64,000 nt of DNA from Halobacillus_B sp963739045 (lineage in GTDB: Bacteria > Bacillota > Bacilli > Bacillales > Halobacillaceae). Under the pieces are notes generated by a model, which worked only from the letters and a program-made list of their open reading frames with translations, was not told where the DNA came from and did not search any database. The position numbers and the translations under genes were made by a program. The stretch covers positions 620,001-684,000 of the forward strand of contig CAVTYY010000001.1 in NCBI GenBank assembly GCA_963739045.1. Reading direction: 5' to 3'. The stretch's first letter is position 1, and the number at the start of each line of letters is the position of its first letter. Below are positions 1 to 7,642 of this stretch, piece after piece.

Positions 1-93
1 AGCAGGAAAGAAGCCAAAGAAAAAAGTAGTCCAGCTGAATCCAAGTTTAACCTCCTTTATTAATCCTGCCTCATTTTTTAACGTAACTTTCAT
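1..93 (-). CDS. N-terminus of an HrgC-like small membrane protein (cut by window edge)
   Basis: Thirty-one codons are visible on the minus strand, beginning at an ATG (91-93) with an AAAGGGAGAG ribosome site just upstream; the rest lies outside the window. The visible part is a short polar N-terminus followed by the start of an aromatic hydrophobic segment (GFSWTTFFFGFFPA). This start resembles small uncharacterised membrane proteins of the HrgC type, which usually continue with a charged residue and further membrane helices. Only the start is seen, so the family name is tentative; the gene itself is well supported by RBS and reading frame. It is divergent from the AraC-type regulator at 368. 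Confidence 0.6.
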   Translation of the reverse strand, partial: MKVTLKNEAGLIKEVKLGFSWTTFFFGFFPA

Positions 94-367
94 GTGATCT
101 CTCCCTTTTCTTAATAGATTTAAGATTAAGGATGCGGGCAATAATGTTCGGGCGATAAATACTATAAATGCATGAAAAAATCACCGCTCAATAATCTATA
201 TGTACTATATTACTACATATTTATTCAAAAGTAACCTGGGTTTTTTCTATAAATTGGATTTTTAAATGAAGAAGGCTTCTCAAAGAATAAACGGTTCAGA
301 GAGAGCACAGAATGACAGGTTTGGAAGACGAAAGTAGGCTATAATAAACCCAAGGAGCTGAAGCGCT

Positions 368-1225
368 ATGACAATGACAGAGTCTTTGCAGAAGGCCATC
401 GACTATATGGAGGAACATTTGCTAGAGCCGATTACGACTGAAGATATTGCGCGGCAGTCTAACATATCGCCTTATCATTTCCAGCGGACGTTTATGATCT
501 TGACTGAGCGCTCGGTTGGGGAATATCTTCGTCATCGGCGATTAACTCTGGCCGCGGAAGAATTGCTTCATTCTCCTATAAAAGTGATCGACCTGGCAGG
601 GAAGTACGGCTACGACACTCCGGAGTCGTTTACGAAAGCGTTTCGCAAGCAGCACGGTGTGACGCCAAGTGAAGCAAGAAAGGGAATGGGACAGCTGCAA
701 TCGTATAATCGAATGGTCATACAATTAACCTTGAAAGGGGCAGAACCTATGAAATATCGGATGGTGGAAAGAGAAGCGTTTCAAACGATCGGGGTCAAAC
801 GTCAATTTGTCTGTGCGAAGGAGCCGGGCATCCCTGGTGTAGAGGATTATTGGGCGCAAGCGAACCAAGACGGCACAACGGAAAAACTCTCTCAGCTGAA
901 TGAAGGTGAGATCAAAGGGCTGCTTGGGGTGACGGATAATTATGATGAAGAACAGAATACCGTCGATTACTGGATTGCAGTTGAACATAATGGAGATGGG
1001 GCAGCAGAATTTGAGAAGATCGAATTTCCAGCCGCTAAATGGGTCGTTTTCGAGGTAAGGGGGCCGATTCCGGAAGCCATCATTGATTCATGGAAGCAGA
1101 TTTATTCAGAATGGTTTCCTTCCCACAACGTGGAACCCGCCAGCCTGCCTCCGCTTGAAGTGTATAAAGAAGAGGACTTGCGGCGCGCGGATACGTATTC
1201 AGAAATCTGGTTTCCGGTCTTATAA
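368..1225 (+). CDS. AraC-family regulator with GyrI-like effector-binding domain
   Basis: The protein has 285 residues. Residues 5-105 form the two-helix-turn-helix AraC DNA-binding domain; the second recognition region is around FRKQHGVTPSEARK. Residues about 125-285 match the GyrI-like/AraC effector-binding fold found in Rob- and BltR-type regulators that sense small amphipathic molecules. The domain order (HTH first, sensor second) is typical of this subfamily. AAGGAG at 352-357 is 10 nt before the chosen ATG; a second ATG lies two codons on. A TATAAT hexamer sits shortly upstream. The gene stands alone and ends in a clear terminator, so its target cannot be read from context; autoregulation or control of the divergent gene at 1-93 is possible. 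Confidence 0.88.
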   Translation: MTMTESLQKAIDYMEEHLLEPITTEDIARQSNISPYHFQRTFMILTERSVGEYLRHRRLTLAAEELLHSPIKVIDLAGKYGYDTPESFTKAFRKQHGVTPSEARKGMGQLQSYNRMVIQLTLKGAEPMKYRMVEREAFQTIGVKRQFVCAKEPGIPGVEDYWAQANQDGTTEKLSQLNEGEIKGLLGVTDNYDEEQNTVDYWIAVEHNGDGAAEFEKIEFPAAKWVVFEVRGPIPEAIIDSWKQIYSEWFPSHNVEPASLPPLEVYKEEDLRRADTYSEIWFPVL

Positions 1226-1231
1226 CTGGTG

Positions 1232-1264
1232 AAGAGGGCGAAGAGAAATCTTCCGCCCTTTTTT
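1232..1264 (+). terminator. Intrinsic terminator of the AraC-type gene
   Basis: A hairpin with a GAAA loop (GAGGGCGAAGA / TCTTCCGCCCT) is followed by a T run. It lies directly after the stop codon at 1225 and just before the convergent peptidase gene. Confidence 0.85.
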
Positions 1265-1268
1265 CCGT

Positions 1269-2738
1269 TTAGGATGAAGGTTTGTTTGCTTCCTTGATGA
1301 TCTCTGCATAAAACTGGATGGCGTGAATGTAATTGTCGACACTGACAAACTCGTTCGTGCCGTGCATCCGGTTAAGGTCCTCTGAAGATATTTGCACCGG
1401 CAGGAAACGATACGTATCTTTGGCTACTTGATCGTATTGCCGGGCATCTGACCCCGCGAACATCAAATAAGGAGCGATAACCGCGTTCTGATAAACATTC
1501 CGTGCCGCTTGCTGAATTGATGAAAAGGAGCGGCTATTCGTGGAGGAAACTTCGGATGCCTCCGTTCCTGACATGTTCACATGGATATCCGGATCATCAA
1601 TCGTCTCCTCGATAAAGGTTTTCACCTCTTCCATGGTATTGCCTGGCATCAGCCGCAGGTTAATGATGGCCGATGCCTGCTCCGGCAGGGCATTGTACTG
1701 TTCGCCGGCGTTGAAAATCGTCGGGGCAATGGTCGTCCGGATCAGGGCGGCTGAGGCAGGCTGCTGCAGGAGAATCTTTTCAATAATAGGTTCGAACACA
1801 AATTTGTTGGCAAATACATACTTCATTCCAAAGCTCATCTCCGGCGCCACGTAGTTGAATAAATCCTCACCGGGTCCCTGGAGATCACCGTTAAATTGAG
1901 TGTCCTCCAGTTTAGCGATCGCTTTGGAGAGCCTTCCAATATTCGTGTGGTTCTTCGGCTGGGAAGAGTGCCCCCCGCTGCCTTCAATCGACAGTTCCGC
2001 TGTAGCTGATCCTTTTTCAGAAATGCCGACAACTCCCACCGGCTGATCAACGCCGGGAACCATATCGTTCACAACGGCACCGCCTTCATCAAGCACGAAA
2101 TCAAAGCTGACGCCCCGTTCTTTGAGCGTGCGGGCGATCACTTGCGCCCCTTGTTCGCCACCGATTTCTTCATCAAATCCGAACATAAAATAGGTATCGC
2201 GATCAGGGGTAAATCCCTGGTCGAGCATGGTTTCTGCTGCCTGGAGAATGCCGATCACCCCGATCTTGTCATCCAGAGTTCCGCGGCCCCAAATGTTTCC
2301 GTCCGTGACCTTGCCGCTGAAGGCCCCTTGCTTCCAGTTGTCTTCCGTACCCTCAATTACCGGAACGACATCATAATGGCTCGTCAAACCGATCGCATTG
2401 CGGCTGGCATCGGTCCCTTGCCATTTGAATACAAGACCATACTGGTTGATTTTCTCTACCTCAAGCTCCTGATAGACACGGGGAAACGCGTCTTCTAGAA
2501 AACGGAGGAATTGATCGTACTTGTTAAAATCAATTTTACTTCGATCCTGATAGGAAATCGTTTGGTATGTAATCGCTTTGGAAAGGTGTTGAACGGCCTC
2601 TTGTTTATTCACCTTCAGCTCGGCCGGGTGGGCCTCCGGCTGTTTGGAATCAACCCTCACCGTATTGAAAACGGTTACAATAATAAATATAAAAAGCAGT
2701 GACCCCGCAATGACCAGCCCAAGCTTCCATTTCTTCAT
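1269..2738 (-). CDS. M20-family zinc carboxypeptidase/dipeptidase, membrane-anchored
   Basis: The protein has 489 residues and resembles the PM20D1/CPS1 branch of M20 metallopeptidases. An N-terminal hydrophobic helix (about 8-27) probably anchors it or acts as an uncleaved signal. The metal site is visible: H-x-D in SHYDVVPV (about 121-123), the bridging Asp in GTLDDK (about 156), the catalytic Glu pair in FDEEIGGE (about 190), DEGG, and a late His in MHGTNE. A dimerisation domain sits in the middle. It should hydrolyse peptides or N-acyl amino acids; the substrate cannot be read. The ATG at 2738 was preferred over 2744 because GGGGGA is then 6 nt away. A small membrane-protein gene lies upstream on the same strand. 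Confidence 0.85.
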   Translation of the reverse strand: MKKWKLGLVIAGSLLFIFIIVTVFNTVRVDSKQPEAHPAELKVNKQEAVQHLSKAITYQTISYQDRSKIDFNKYDQFLRFLEDAFPRVYQELEVEKINQYGLVFKWQGTDASRNAIGLTSHYDVVPVIEGTEDNWKQGAFSGKVTDGNIWGRGTLDDKIGVIGILQAAETMLDQGFTPDRDTYFMFGFDEEIGGEQGAQVIARTLKERGVSFDFVLDEGGAVVNDMVPGVDQPVGVVGISEKGSATAELSIEGSGGHSSQPKNHTNIGRLSKAIAKLEDTQFNGDLQGPGEDLFNYVAPEMSFGMKYVFANKFVFEPIIEKILLQQPASAALIRTTIAPTIFNAGEQYNALPEQASAIINLRLMPGNTMEEVKTFIEETIDDPDIHVNMSGTEASEVSSTNSRSFSSIQQAARNVYQNAVIAPYLMFAGSDARQYDQVAKDTYRFLPVQISSEDLNRMHGTNEFVSVDNYIHAIQFYAEIIKEANKPSS

Positions 2739-2818
2739 ATCCATTCCCCCAATCGTACTCTCTACTCATTCCCTGTCCCTGCCGGAAAATCCTTTTTCTC
2801 CAGGCGGTTTCGGGAGTG

Positions 2819-3058
2819 TCAGGGCAGGAGCAAGAGAACGATGAGAACGATGAGCAGACTTACCTTCCATTTGACGTACCGTTTACGCAAGCGAAGGGTC
2901 ATCACGATCATAAAAAGGAGCAGAGGAATTAACGCATATTTTACAGGAAAGGGCAGAAAAGGCATGAGGAAGGAGACAAGCAGAATATAAGCAACATAAA
3001 TGAATTCTCGTCCGCTTCCTTGGAAAGCAACAGCCTCTTTTTTTCTTTTGGACTCCAT
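2819..3058 (-). CDS. Small two-helix membrane protein of unknown function
   Basis: The 79-residue product has a short basic start (MESKRKKEA), two or three hydrophobic segments (about 18-36, 38-50 and 62-79), and basic loops, ending in a run of Leu and Pro. I do not recognise the family. GAGGAGG precedes the ATG at 3058 by about 10 nt; the in-frame GTG at 3070 overlaps that RBS and is less likely. It is followed at about 80 nt by the M20 peptidase on the same strand and may share its transcript. Confidence 0.6.
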   Translation of the reverse strand: MESKRKKEAVAFQGSGREFIYVAYILLVSFLMPFLPFPVKYALIPLLLFMIVMTLRLRKRYVKWKVSLLIVLIVLLLLP

Positions 3059-3152
3059 ACGATTCCCCACCTCCTCTTTTTCCCTGATGGTAACACGGAT
3101 GAAAGAATGATCAAGACTTCCTCGCAGTATTAGACCAAAAATAACCCTGTTA

Positions 3153-3166
3153 TGTAAGCGCTTTAA
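3153..3166. promoter_or_regulatory. cre-like (CcpA) site upstream of the lactate oxidase
   Basis: TGTAAGCGCTTTAA matches 12 of 14 positions of the CcpA consensus TGWAANCGNTNWCA and has the palindromic AAGCGCTT core. It lies about 170 bp before the lactate 2-monooxygenase start. Carbon catabolite repression of lactate use would make sense, but this is inferred from the motif alone. Confidence 0.5.
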
Positions 3167-3337
3167 TTATGGTAGGATGTAAGTATGTGGAAGTGAAATT
3201 CCGCACAACAGAACATACGATTATGATTCGCAAAATATCTACCTATCTGTAAAACTTCTTTAACAATAATCAGGTTCAATAGAAGTAATAATCCCCTTAA
3301 TTTTCCTTAATAATCGAGAGAAGCGGAGGAATCAGCT

Positions 3338-4504
3338 ATGAAAAATTTCGGTAACCAGGTTCAGTTCAAAGTCTATCAAAACATGCCCAGCCCCGATCCT
3401 AACCGTCTCCCTGTAGTGTACGAAGAATGGGAAGAACGCGCGAGAGAAGTACTGGAAGAGGGACCCTTCTATTATGTTGCCGGAGGTGCCGGTGGTGAGA
3501 ACACCATGCAGGCCAATCTTCAAGCCTTTCAACGATGGAAAATTGTCCCGCGGATGCTCAGGAACGTGGAGGAGCGGGATATTTCCATCGAATTATTTGG
3601 CCAGGCGTATTCCTCGCCGTTACTGCTCGCTCCCATTGGCGTTCAGTCGATCATTCACCCCGAAGGAGAAATCGCTGCGGCTAGAGCCTGCGCCGCGATG
3701 AAGATCCCGTACATTGCCAGCTCCGCTTCGACCAAACCGATGGAAGAAATAGCCGAAGCGATGGGGGATGCCCCTAAGTGGTTTCAGCTTTATTGGAACA
3801 AGGATCCGGAAGTGACCGCGAGCTTTTTGACCAGGGCAGAGGCAGCTGGTTATTCAGCGATAGTGGTCACTTTAGATACCGCGATGATGGCCTGGCGGGA
3901 GCAGGATTTAAAAAACGTCTATTTGCCGTTTCTGATTGGCGAAGGGGTAGGTAACTACTTTACAGATCCAGCCTTTTGTTCAAATCTGGAAGAATCTCCT
4001 GAAGAGGATCCGGCTTCAGCGATCATGCACTGGACCCAGACGTTTGGCAATCCGAGCTTAACATGGGAGGATCTGGCGTTTTTACGCAAACATACGAGCC
4101 TGCCGATTTTGCTGAAAGGAATTTTACACCCGGATGATGCCAAGCTTGCCGTTGAGCATGGCGTCGATGGAATTATCGTTTCCAATCATGGCGGACGCCA
4201 GGTAGACGGAGCGATTGGTGCGCTGGAAGCTCTGCCGCAGGTCTGTGAGGCTGTTCAAGGGAAAATTCCTGTGCTAATGGATAGTGGGATTCGGCGCGGA
4301 TCGGACGTGGTTAAAGCTTTAGCTTTAGGAGCCAAAGCAGTCCTGGTCGGGCGGCCGTGCATGTATGGTCTTGCGGTGGCCGGTGAAGAAGGAGTCAGGG
4401 AAGTGCTCCAAAACATGCTGGCAGATACGGACTTGACCCTTGCTCTTGCAGGAGAGCGGTCCGTTCGGGAATTGAACCGGTCAAATCTGAGAAAAGAAGA
4501 ATAA
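3338..4504 (+). CDS. FMN-dependent lactate 2-monooxygenase / alpha-hydroxy-acid oxidase
   Basis: This 388-residue TIM-barrel flavoenzyme should oxidise L-lactate (or a related 2-hydroxy acid) with O2. The catalytic His is His284 in SNHGGRQ, followed by the Arg that binds substrate carboxylate; phosphate-binding residues are in DSGIRRGSD and ALGAKAVLVGRP. The insertion around TLDTAMMAWREQDL is typical of lactate 2-monooxygenase rather than glycolate oxidase. The 388-residue length fits the family. GCGGAGGAATCAGCT precedes the ATG. The gene is monocistronic, has a cre-like site upstream, and is followed by a repeat-rich intergenic region. Whether the product is acetate plus CO2 (monooxygenase) or pyruvate plus H2O2 (oxidase) cannot be decided from sequence. 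Confidence 0.85.
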   Translation: MKNFGNQVQFKVYQNMPSPDPNRLPVVYEEWEERAREVLEEGPFYYVAGGAGGENTMQANLQAFQRWKIVPRMLRNVEERDISIELFGQAYSSPLLLAPIGVQSIIHPEGEIAAARACAAMKIPYIASSASTKPMEEIAEAMGDAPKWFQLYWNKDPEVTASFLTRAEAAGYSAIVVTLDTAMMAWREQDLKNVYLPFLIGEGVGNYFTDPAFCSNLEESPEEDPASAIMHWTQTFGNPSLTWEDLAFLRKHTSLPILLKGILHPDDAKLAVEHGVDGIIVSNHGGRQVDGAIGALEALPQVCEAVQGKIPVLMDSGIRRGSDVVKALALGAKAVLVGRPCMYGLAVAGEEGVREVLQNMLADTDLTLALAGERSVRELNRSNLRKEE

Positions 4505-4592
4505 ATAAAAAGGCTGAGACAATAGGAGATGCCTCCCATAAAAGACGAACCATCAAGGGAAGGGCAGAAGTTTACCTCTGAATGACCGCTCC

Positions 4593-4696
4593 GGAAATAC
4601 ACTCCGCTTTTCGCGGGCGGCTGGTTTGCCTCCTCGTGCCGCGCACTGTGGGGTCAAACCTATGCCTTCCTCCCGCAGAAGTCTCCGTGTATTTCC
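4593..4696. repeat. Palindromic intergenic repeat, copy A (104 bp)
   Basis: The element is bounded by GGAAATACAC and its inverse GTGTATTTCC. Inside it carries CGGGCGGCTGG, GCCTCCTCGTGC, GGGGTCAAACC and CTTCCTCCCGCAGAAG. It is nearly identical, in inverse orientation, to the 104-bp copy at 31460-31563. It fills the middle of the 390-bp gap between the lactate oxidase and the feo genes, which holds no gene. Confidence 0.85.
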
Positions 4697-4795
4697 TACG
4701 CTGGTATATTTTATCTCTCCACTATCCTTTGTCGTTGATGGCAGAGTAATTAAATGGAAACGAAAATATACTTCCAGTGGAAACGTCTAAACAAA

Positions 4796-4847
4796 AATCC
4801 GAAAGATGATGGAAGAATGTGGTTAACATTTCCTCATCTTTCGGATT
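4796..4847. repeat. AATCCGAA-type hairpin repeat, copy 1
   Basis: A long imperfect palindrome starts AATCCGAAAGATGATGG and ends CCTCATCTTTCGGATT. It is the reverse-complement relative of the hairpin at 31301-31352. It sits between the 3' ends of the lactate oxidase and the feoB-associated gene, where it could also act as a transcription terminator. Confidence 0.8.
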
Positions 4848-4896
4848 CAATAATTGTTAAAATTCTTTTATCCATGCCTCTTTGTTGTATATTAAA

Positions 4897-5082
4897 CTAT
4901 TTACTAGATTGATTGAGAATATCTTTCCGTTCCGCCTGAGTAACAACAGAACAGCCCGAGTCACATGATTCCTTCAAGGCACAAGTGCCGCATTTACCTT
5001 GACGGCTCTTCTTGAAAAAGGAAATCACCATCCATACAGCATATCCGAAGATGAGCAGTCCTAATATAATGCTCCAAATCAC
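4897..5082 (-). CDS. FeoB-associated Cys-rich membrane protein
   Basis: The 61-residue product has one N-terminal membrane helix (about 2-21), then a short Cys cluster (CGTCALKESCDSGC). This layout is that of the FeoB-associated Cys-rich family, small single-pass proteins encoded after feoB in many Firmicutes and thought to assist ferrous iron uptake, possibly through the Cys residues. It follows feoB by 11 nt on the same strand with a GGAGG site, so it is the last gene of the feoA-feoB operon. Its exact role is not established. Confidence 0.85.
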   Translation of the reverse strand: MIWSIILGLLIFGYAVWMVISFFKKSRQGKCGTCALKESCDSGCSVVTQAERKDILNQSSK

Positions 5083-5093
5083 AAGAAACCCTC

Positions 5094-7088
5094 CTAGGTT
5101 AGAAAGAATTGACCCGCTTTATAAATGCCCAGTGCCACCGCGTACGCCACTACAAATGAATACACGAGAGAAAACAGGGTCAGCTTCGTGCTGCCTGTTT
5201 CTTTTTTCATAATCGCAACGGTCGACAGGCAGGGGGTGTATAACAGCACAAACACGAGGAACGTGTATGCCGTTAATGGTGTATAGAATTGCGGCAGCAG
5301 GTTTGCCATCGTTTCACCGGCAGGAACATGGTAAAGAATGTTCATCGTAGAGACGACGACCTCTTTCGCTAGAAAACCAGTGATTAATGCCGATACCGCC
5401 TGCCAGGATGCGAATCCAAGCGGCGCGAATATCGGGGCAAAGACTCCGCTCACTATGGCCATAAAGCTATCATCGATCGGCACGTTCGCTCCATGCGGTC
5501 CGAGGTACGAAAGCAGCCAGATAAACACCGTTCCGCCAAAAATAAAGGTTCCTGCTTTTTTCACAAATCCTTTTCCTTTATCCCATGTGCTTCGCAGCAG
5601 CTGTCCAAGCTGCGGTACGTTATAAGGAGGAAGCTCCATCACGAAATAGGATTTCTCATTTTTAAGAAATAAAGAAAAGACCTTCGCGACTAAAATCGCC
5701 ACCACAATGCCGAGTGTATACAGGGATAAAACGATGACGGCCTGGTATTTTTCAAAGAAGGCAGCAACGAATAAAGCATACACCGAAAGCCTCGCAGAGC
5801 AGGACATAAACGGTGAAATCAGAATCGTCAGCAGCCGTTCTTTCGGCTGTTCAATCGTTCGGGCTGCCATAATCGAAGGAACATTACATCCGAACCCAAT
5901 CACGAGCGGAATAAAGGCCTTTCCGTTCAAACCGATGAATTCCATCAGCCTGTCCATAACAATCGCTACCCGGGCCATATAGCCTGAATCCTCGAGCAGA
6001 GAAATGAAGAAGAAAAGGATAAAGATCTGGGGCACAAACACGAGCACCCCGCCGACGCCGGCGATAATCCCGTTTAAGACAACCGCCTGAATAAACGGCA
6101 CGGCGTTCATTTGATCAAGCACGTACTGGGCGCCTGTCGTAAGCGGCCCCGAGAAAAAGGCATCGAGCGCATCCGAAATAGGTGTGCCGAGCCACCCGAA
6201 GGTTAATTGAAAGACTACTAACAGGACGCCAAGGAAAAAAGGAATCCCGAAAACGGGGTGGACCGCGATATGATCGATCCAGCTTGTGAGCGAAAGTTCT
6301 TTCCGCTGTCCTTCTGTTTCGGTGACTTGCGAGACGACGTCGCGAATAAAAGCGGTTTTCCTTAAATGAATTTCTTCTTCGAGGGCATGTCCTTTGGCTT
6401 CGCGGATCTCCGCTTCTACTTCTTGCTTCACCGTTTTTAGCGAAGGGAAGGACTGATCGAGCGTGTGTTGAATAATTTCATTGTTCAGCAAGTACTGAAC
6501 CGCCACCCAGCGCTTTTTCACATTCCCTTGTTCACCGATCTCTGTTAACAGCTTAGAAATGGCCGCTTCAATCTCTGGACCGTAGTCAATTTTGAAAGGG
6601 GGAGCTGTTTCGAGCGGTTCATCTTTAAAGAGCCGGACAATCTCCTCACAGCCTTTTCCTTTGCGCGCTACCGTGGAATAACTCTTGACCCCAAGCAGCT
6701 CGCCGAGACGTTCGACGTTGATCGTAATGCCCCGTTTATTCGCCAGATCCACCATATTGAGCACGATGACCAGCGGAAGATTCGTTTCCAGCAGCTCTGC
6801 CGTTAAATAAAGGCTTCGCTCCAGCTGATTCGCATTTACAATATTTAAAATCTGGTCCGCTTCTTCATTTAACAAAGCTGTGGAAGCCACTCGTTCGTCA
6901 TCAGACAATGGATTTAAGGAATACACACCAGGAAGATCAATTAAAGATTGAGACGAGTCTTTAATCTGGCCGACCTTTTTATCAACCGTAACGCCGCTCC
7001 AGTTCCCGACATATTCGTAGGCCCCGGTAATCTGATTGAACAAGGAAGTCTTGCCGGTATTCGGGTTGCCAAAAAGAGCCGTATCCAT
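5094..7088 (-). CDS. feoB: Ferrous iron transport protein B
   Basis: The protein has 664 residues, the usual FeoB length. The N-terminal G domain shows G1 (GNPNTGKTS, residues 7-15), G3 (DLPGVYSL, about 52) and G4 (NMVDLA, about 110), followed by the helical regulator domain and a membrane part of eight or more helices with the paired Gate motifs (GFGCNVPSIMAAR and a second copy near LYTPCLSTVA). Both Gate motifs retain their Cys residues. It imports Fe2+ across the cytoplasmic membrane, driven or gated by GTP. The start ATG overlaps the feoA stop codon by one base, so the two are translationally coupled. Regulation by Fur is implied by the box upstream of feoA. Confidence 0.97.
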   Translation of the reverse strand: MDTALFGNPNTGKTSLFNQITGAYEYVGNWSGVTVDKKVGQIKDSSQSLIDLPGVYSLNPLSDDERVASTALLNEEADQILNIVNANQLERSLYLTAELLETNLPLVIVLNMVDLANKRGITINVERLGELLGVKSYSTVARKGKGCEEIVRLFKDEPLETAPPFKIDYGPEIEAAISKLLTEIGEQGNVKKRWVAVQYLLNNEIIQHTLDQSFPSLKTVKQEVEAEIREAKGHALEEEIHLRKTAFIRDVVSQVTETEGQRKELSLTSWIDHIAVHPVFGIPFFLGVLLVVFQLTFGWLGTPISDALDAFFSGPLTTGAQYVLDQMNAVPFIQAVVLNGIIAGVGGVLVFVPQIFILFFFISLLEDSGYMARVAIVMDRLMEFIGLNGKAFIPLVIGFGCNVPSIMAARTIEQPKERLLTILISPFMSCSARLSVYALFVAAFFEKYQAVIVLSLYTLGIVVAILVAKVFSLFLKNEKSYFVMELPPYNVPQLGQLLRSTWDKGKGFVKKAGTFIFGGTVFIWLLSYLGPHGANVPIDDSFMAIVSGVFAPIFAPLGFASWQAVSALITGFLAKEVVVSTMNILYHVPAGETMANLLPQFYTPLTAYTFLVFVLLYTPCLSTVAIMKKETGSTKLTLFSLVYSFVVAYAVALGIYKAGQFFLT

Positions 7089-7315
7089 TACAAACGGGCT
7101 CCTTTAATGCAGTACGTATCTTTTCTGCGGATGCCGAGCCTCTGTCCCGCGCATTCGAGAAGACAGGGACCGCCTAAAGGACAGTATCTCAGCACCTTGA
7201 CTTCTTTCCCTTCATACACGCCCATATCCTTCAGCCGCCGCTTCACAAAAGGCTGAAGCTCGGTTAAATCCTGTATTTGAAATGATTCATGTCTTTGAAT
7301 TTGATTTAGATTCAT
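7088..7315 (-). CDS. feoA: Ferrous iron transport protein A
   Basis: The 75-residue product is an SH3-like FeoA protein; the hallmark region 'RRLKDMGVYEGKEV ... LGIRRKD' is present. FeoA is a small cytoplasmic partner of FeoB required for full ferrous iron uptake. AGGTGAAC serves as RBS. It is first in feoA-feoB-(Cys-rich) and is preceded by a Fur-type palindrome about 20 nt upstream of the start, so iron repression is expected. Confidence 0.95.
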   Translation of the reverse strand: MNLNQIQRHESFQIQDLTELQPFVKRRLKDMGVYEGKEVKVLRYCPLGGPCLLECAGQRLGIRRKDTYCIKGARL

Positions 7316-7334
7316 GATCGTTCACCTCTGCGAT

Positions 7335-7353
7335 ATTGATACTCATTATCAAT
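7335..7353 (-). promoter_or_regulatory. Fur box of the feo operon
   Basis: Read on the minus strand the site is ATTGATAATGAGTATCAAT, a 19-bp near-palindrome close to the Fur consensus GATAATGATAATCATTATC. It lies 20 nt before the feoA start, where bound Fur would block transcription. Confidence 0.85.
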
Positions 7354-7455
7354 TAAAGTTTAATGGAAATCGGCAGAATAGTAAAGGAAATTAAGCAATT
7401 AAAATGGTTTTTATAAGCAGGTGCGCGCCTCATGCATTGAGCTCCCTGTTTCTCC

Positions 7456-7499
7456 GCAAAAAAAGTTTGCAGAGAACCACTTGGTCCCACTGCAAACTT
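7456..7499 (-). terminator. Intrinsic terminator downstream of the glycosyltransferase
   Basis: On the minus strand a 10-bp stem (AAGTTTGCAG / CTGCAAACTT) with a 17-nt loop is followed by seven T. It is about 145 nt past the glycosyltransferase stop; the phased repeat array lies between the two and would be in the transcript. Confidence 0.85.
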
Positions 7500-7515
7500 G
7501 CTCTTGAGGTATATT

Positions 7516-7623
7516 TATCAACGGAAATCATGGGATATCAATGAAATTCGAGAATATATCAACGGAAGACAGAATATATCAATCAACCCCAGAATAGATC
7601 AACGAAAAGCCGTCAATTATCAA
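7516..7623. repeat. Phased array of six TATCAA motifs, 20-21 bp apart
   Basis: TATCAA (GATCAA once) starts at 7516, 7536, 7557, 7577, 7597 and 7618, spacings of 20, 21, 20, 20 and 21 bp. The words between them vary although AACGGAA and AGAATA recur. On the other strand the core reads TTGATA. The array lies between the glycosyltransferase stop and its terminator and contains no gene. A second array of the same spacing is at 62826-63008. Confidence 0.8.
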
Positions 7624-7642
7624 CAAACGCAACCGGCAATCC

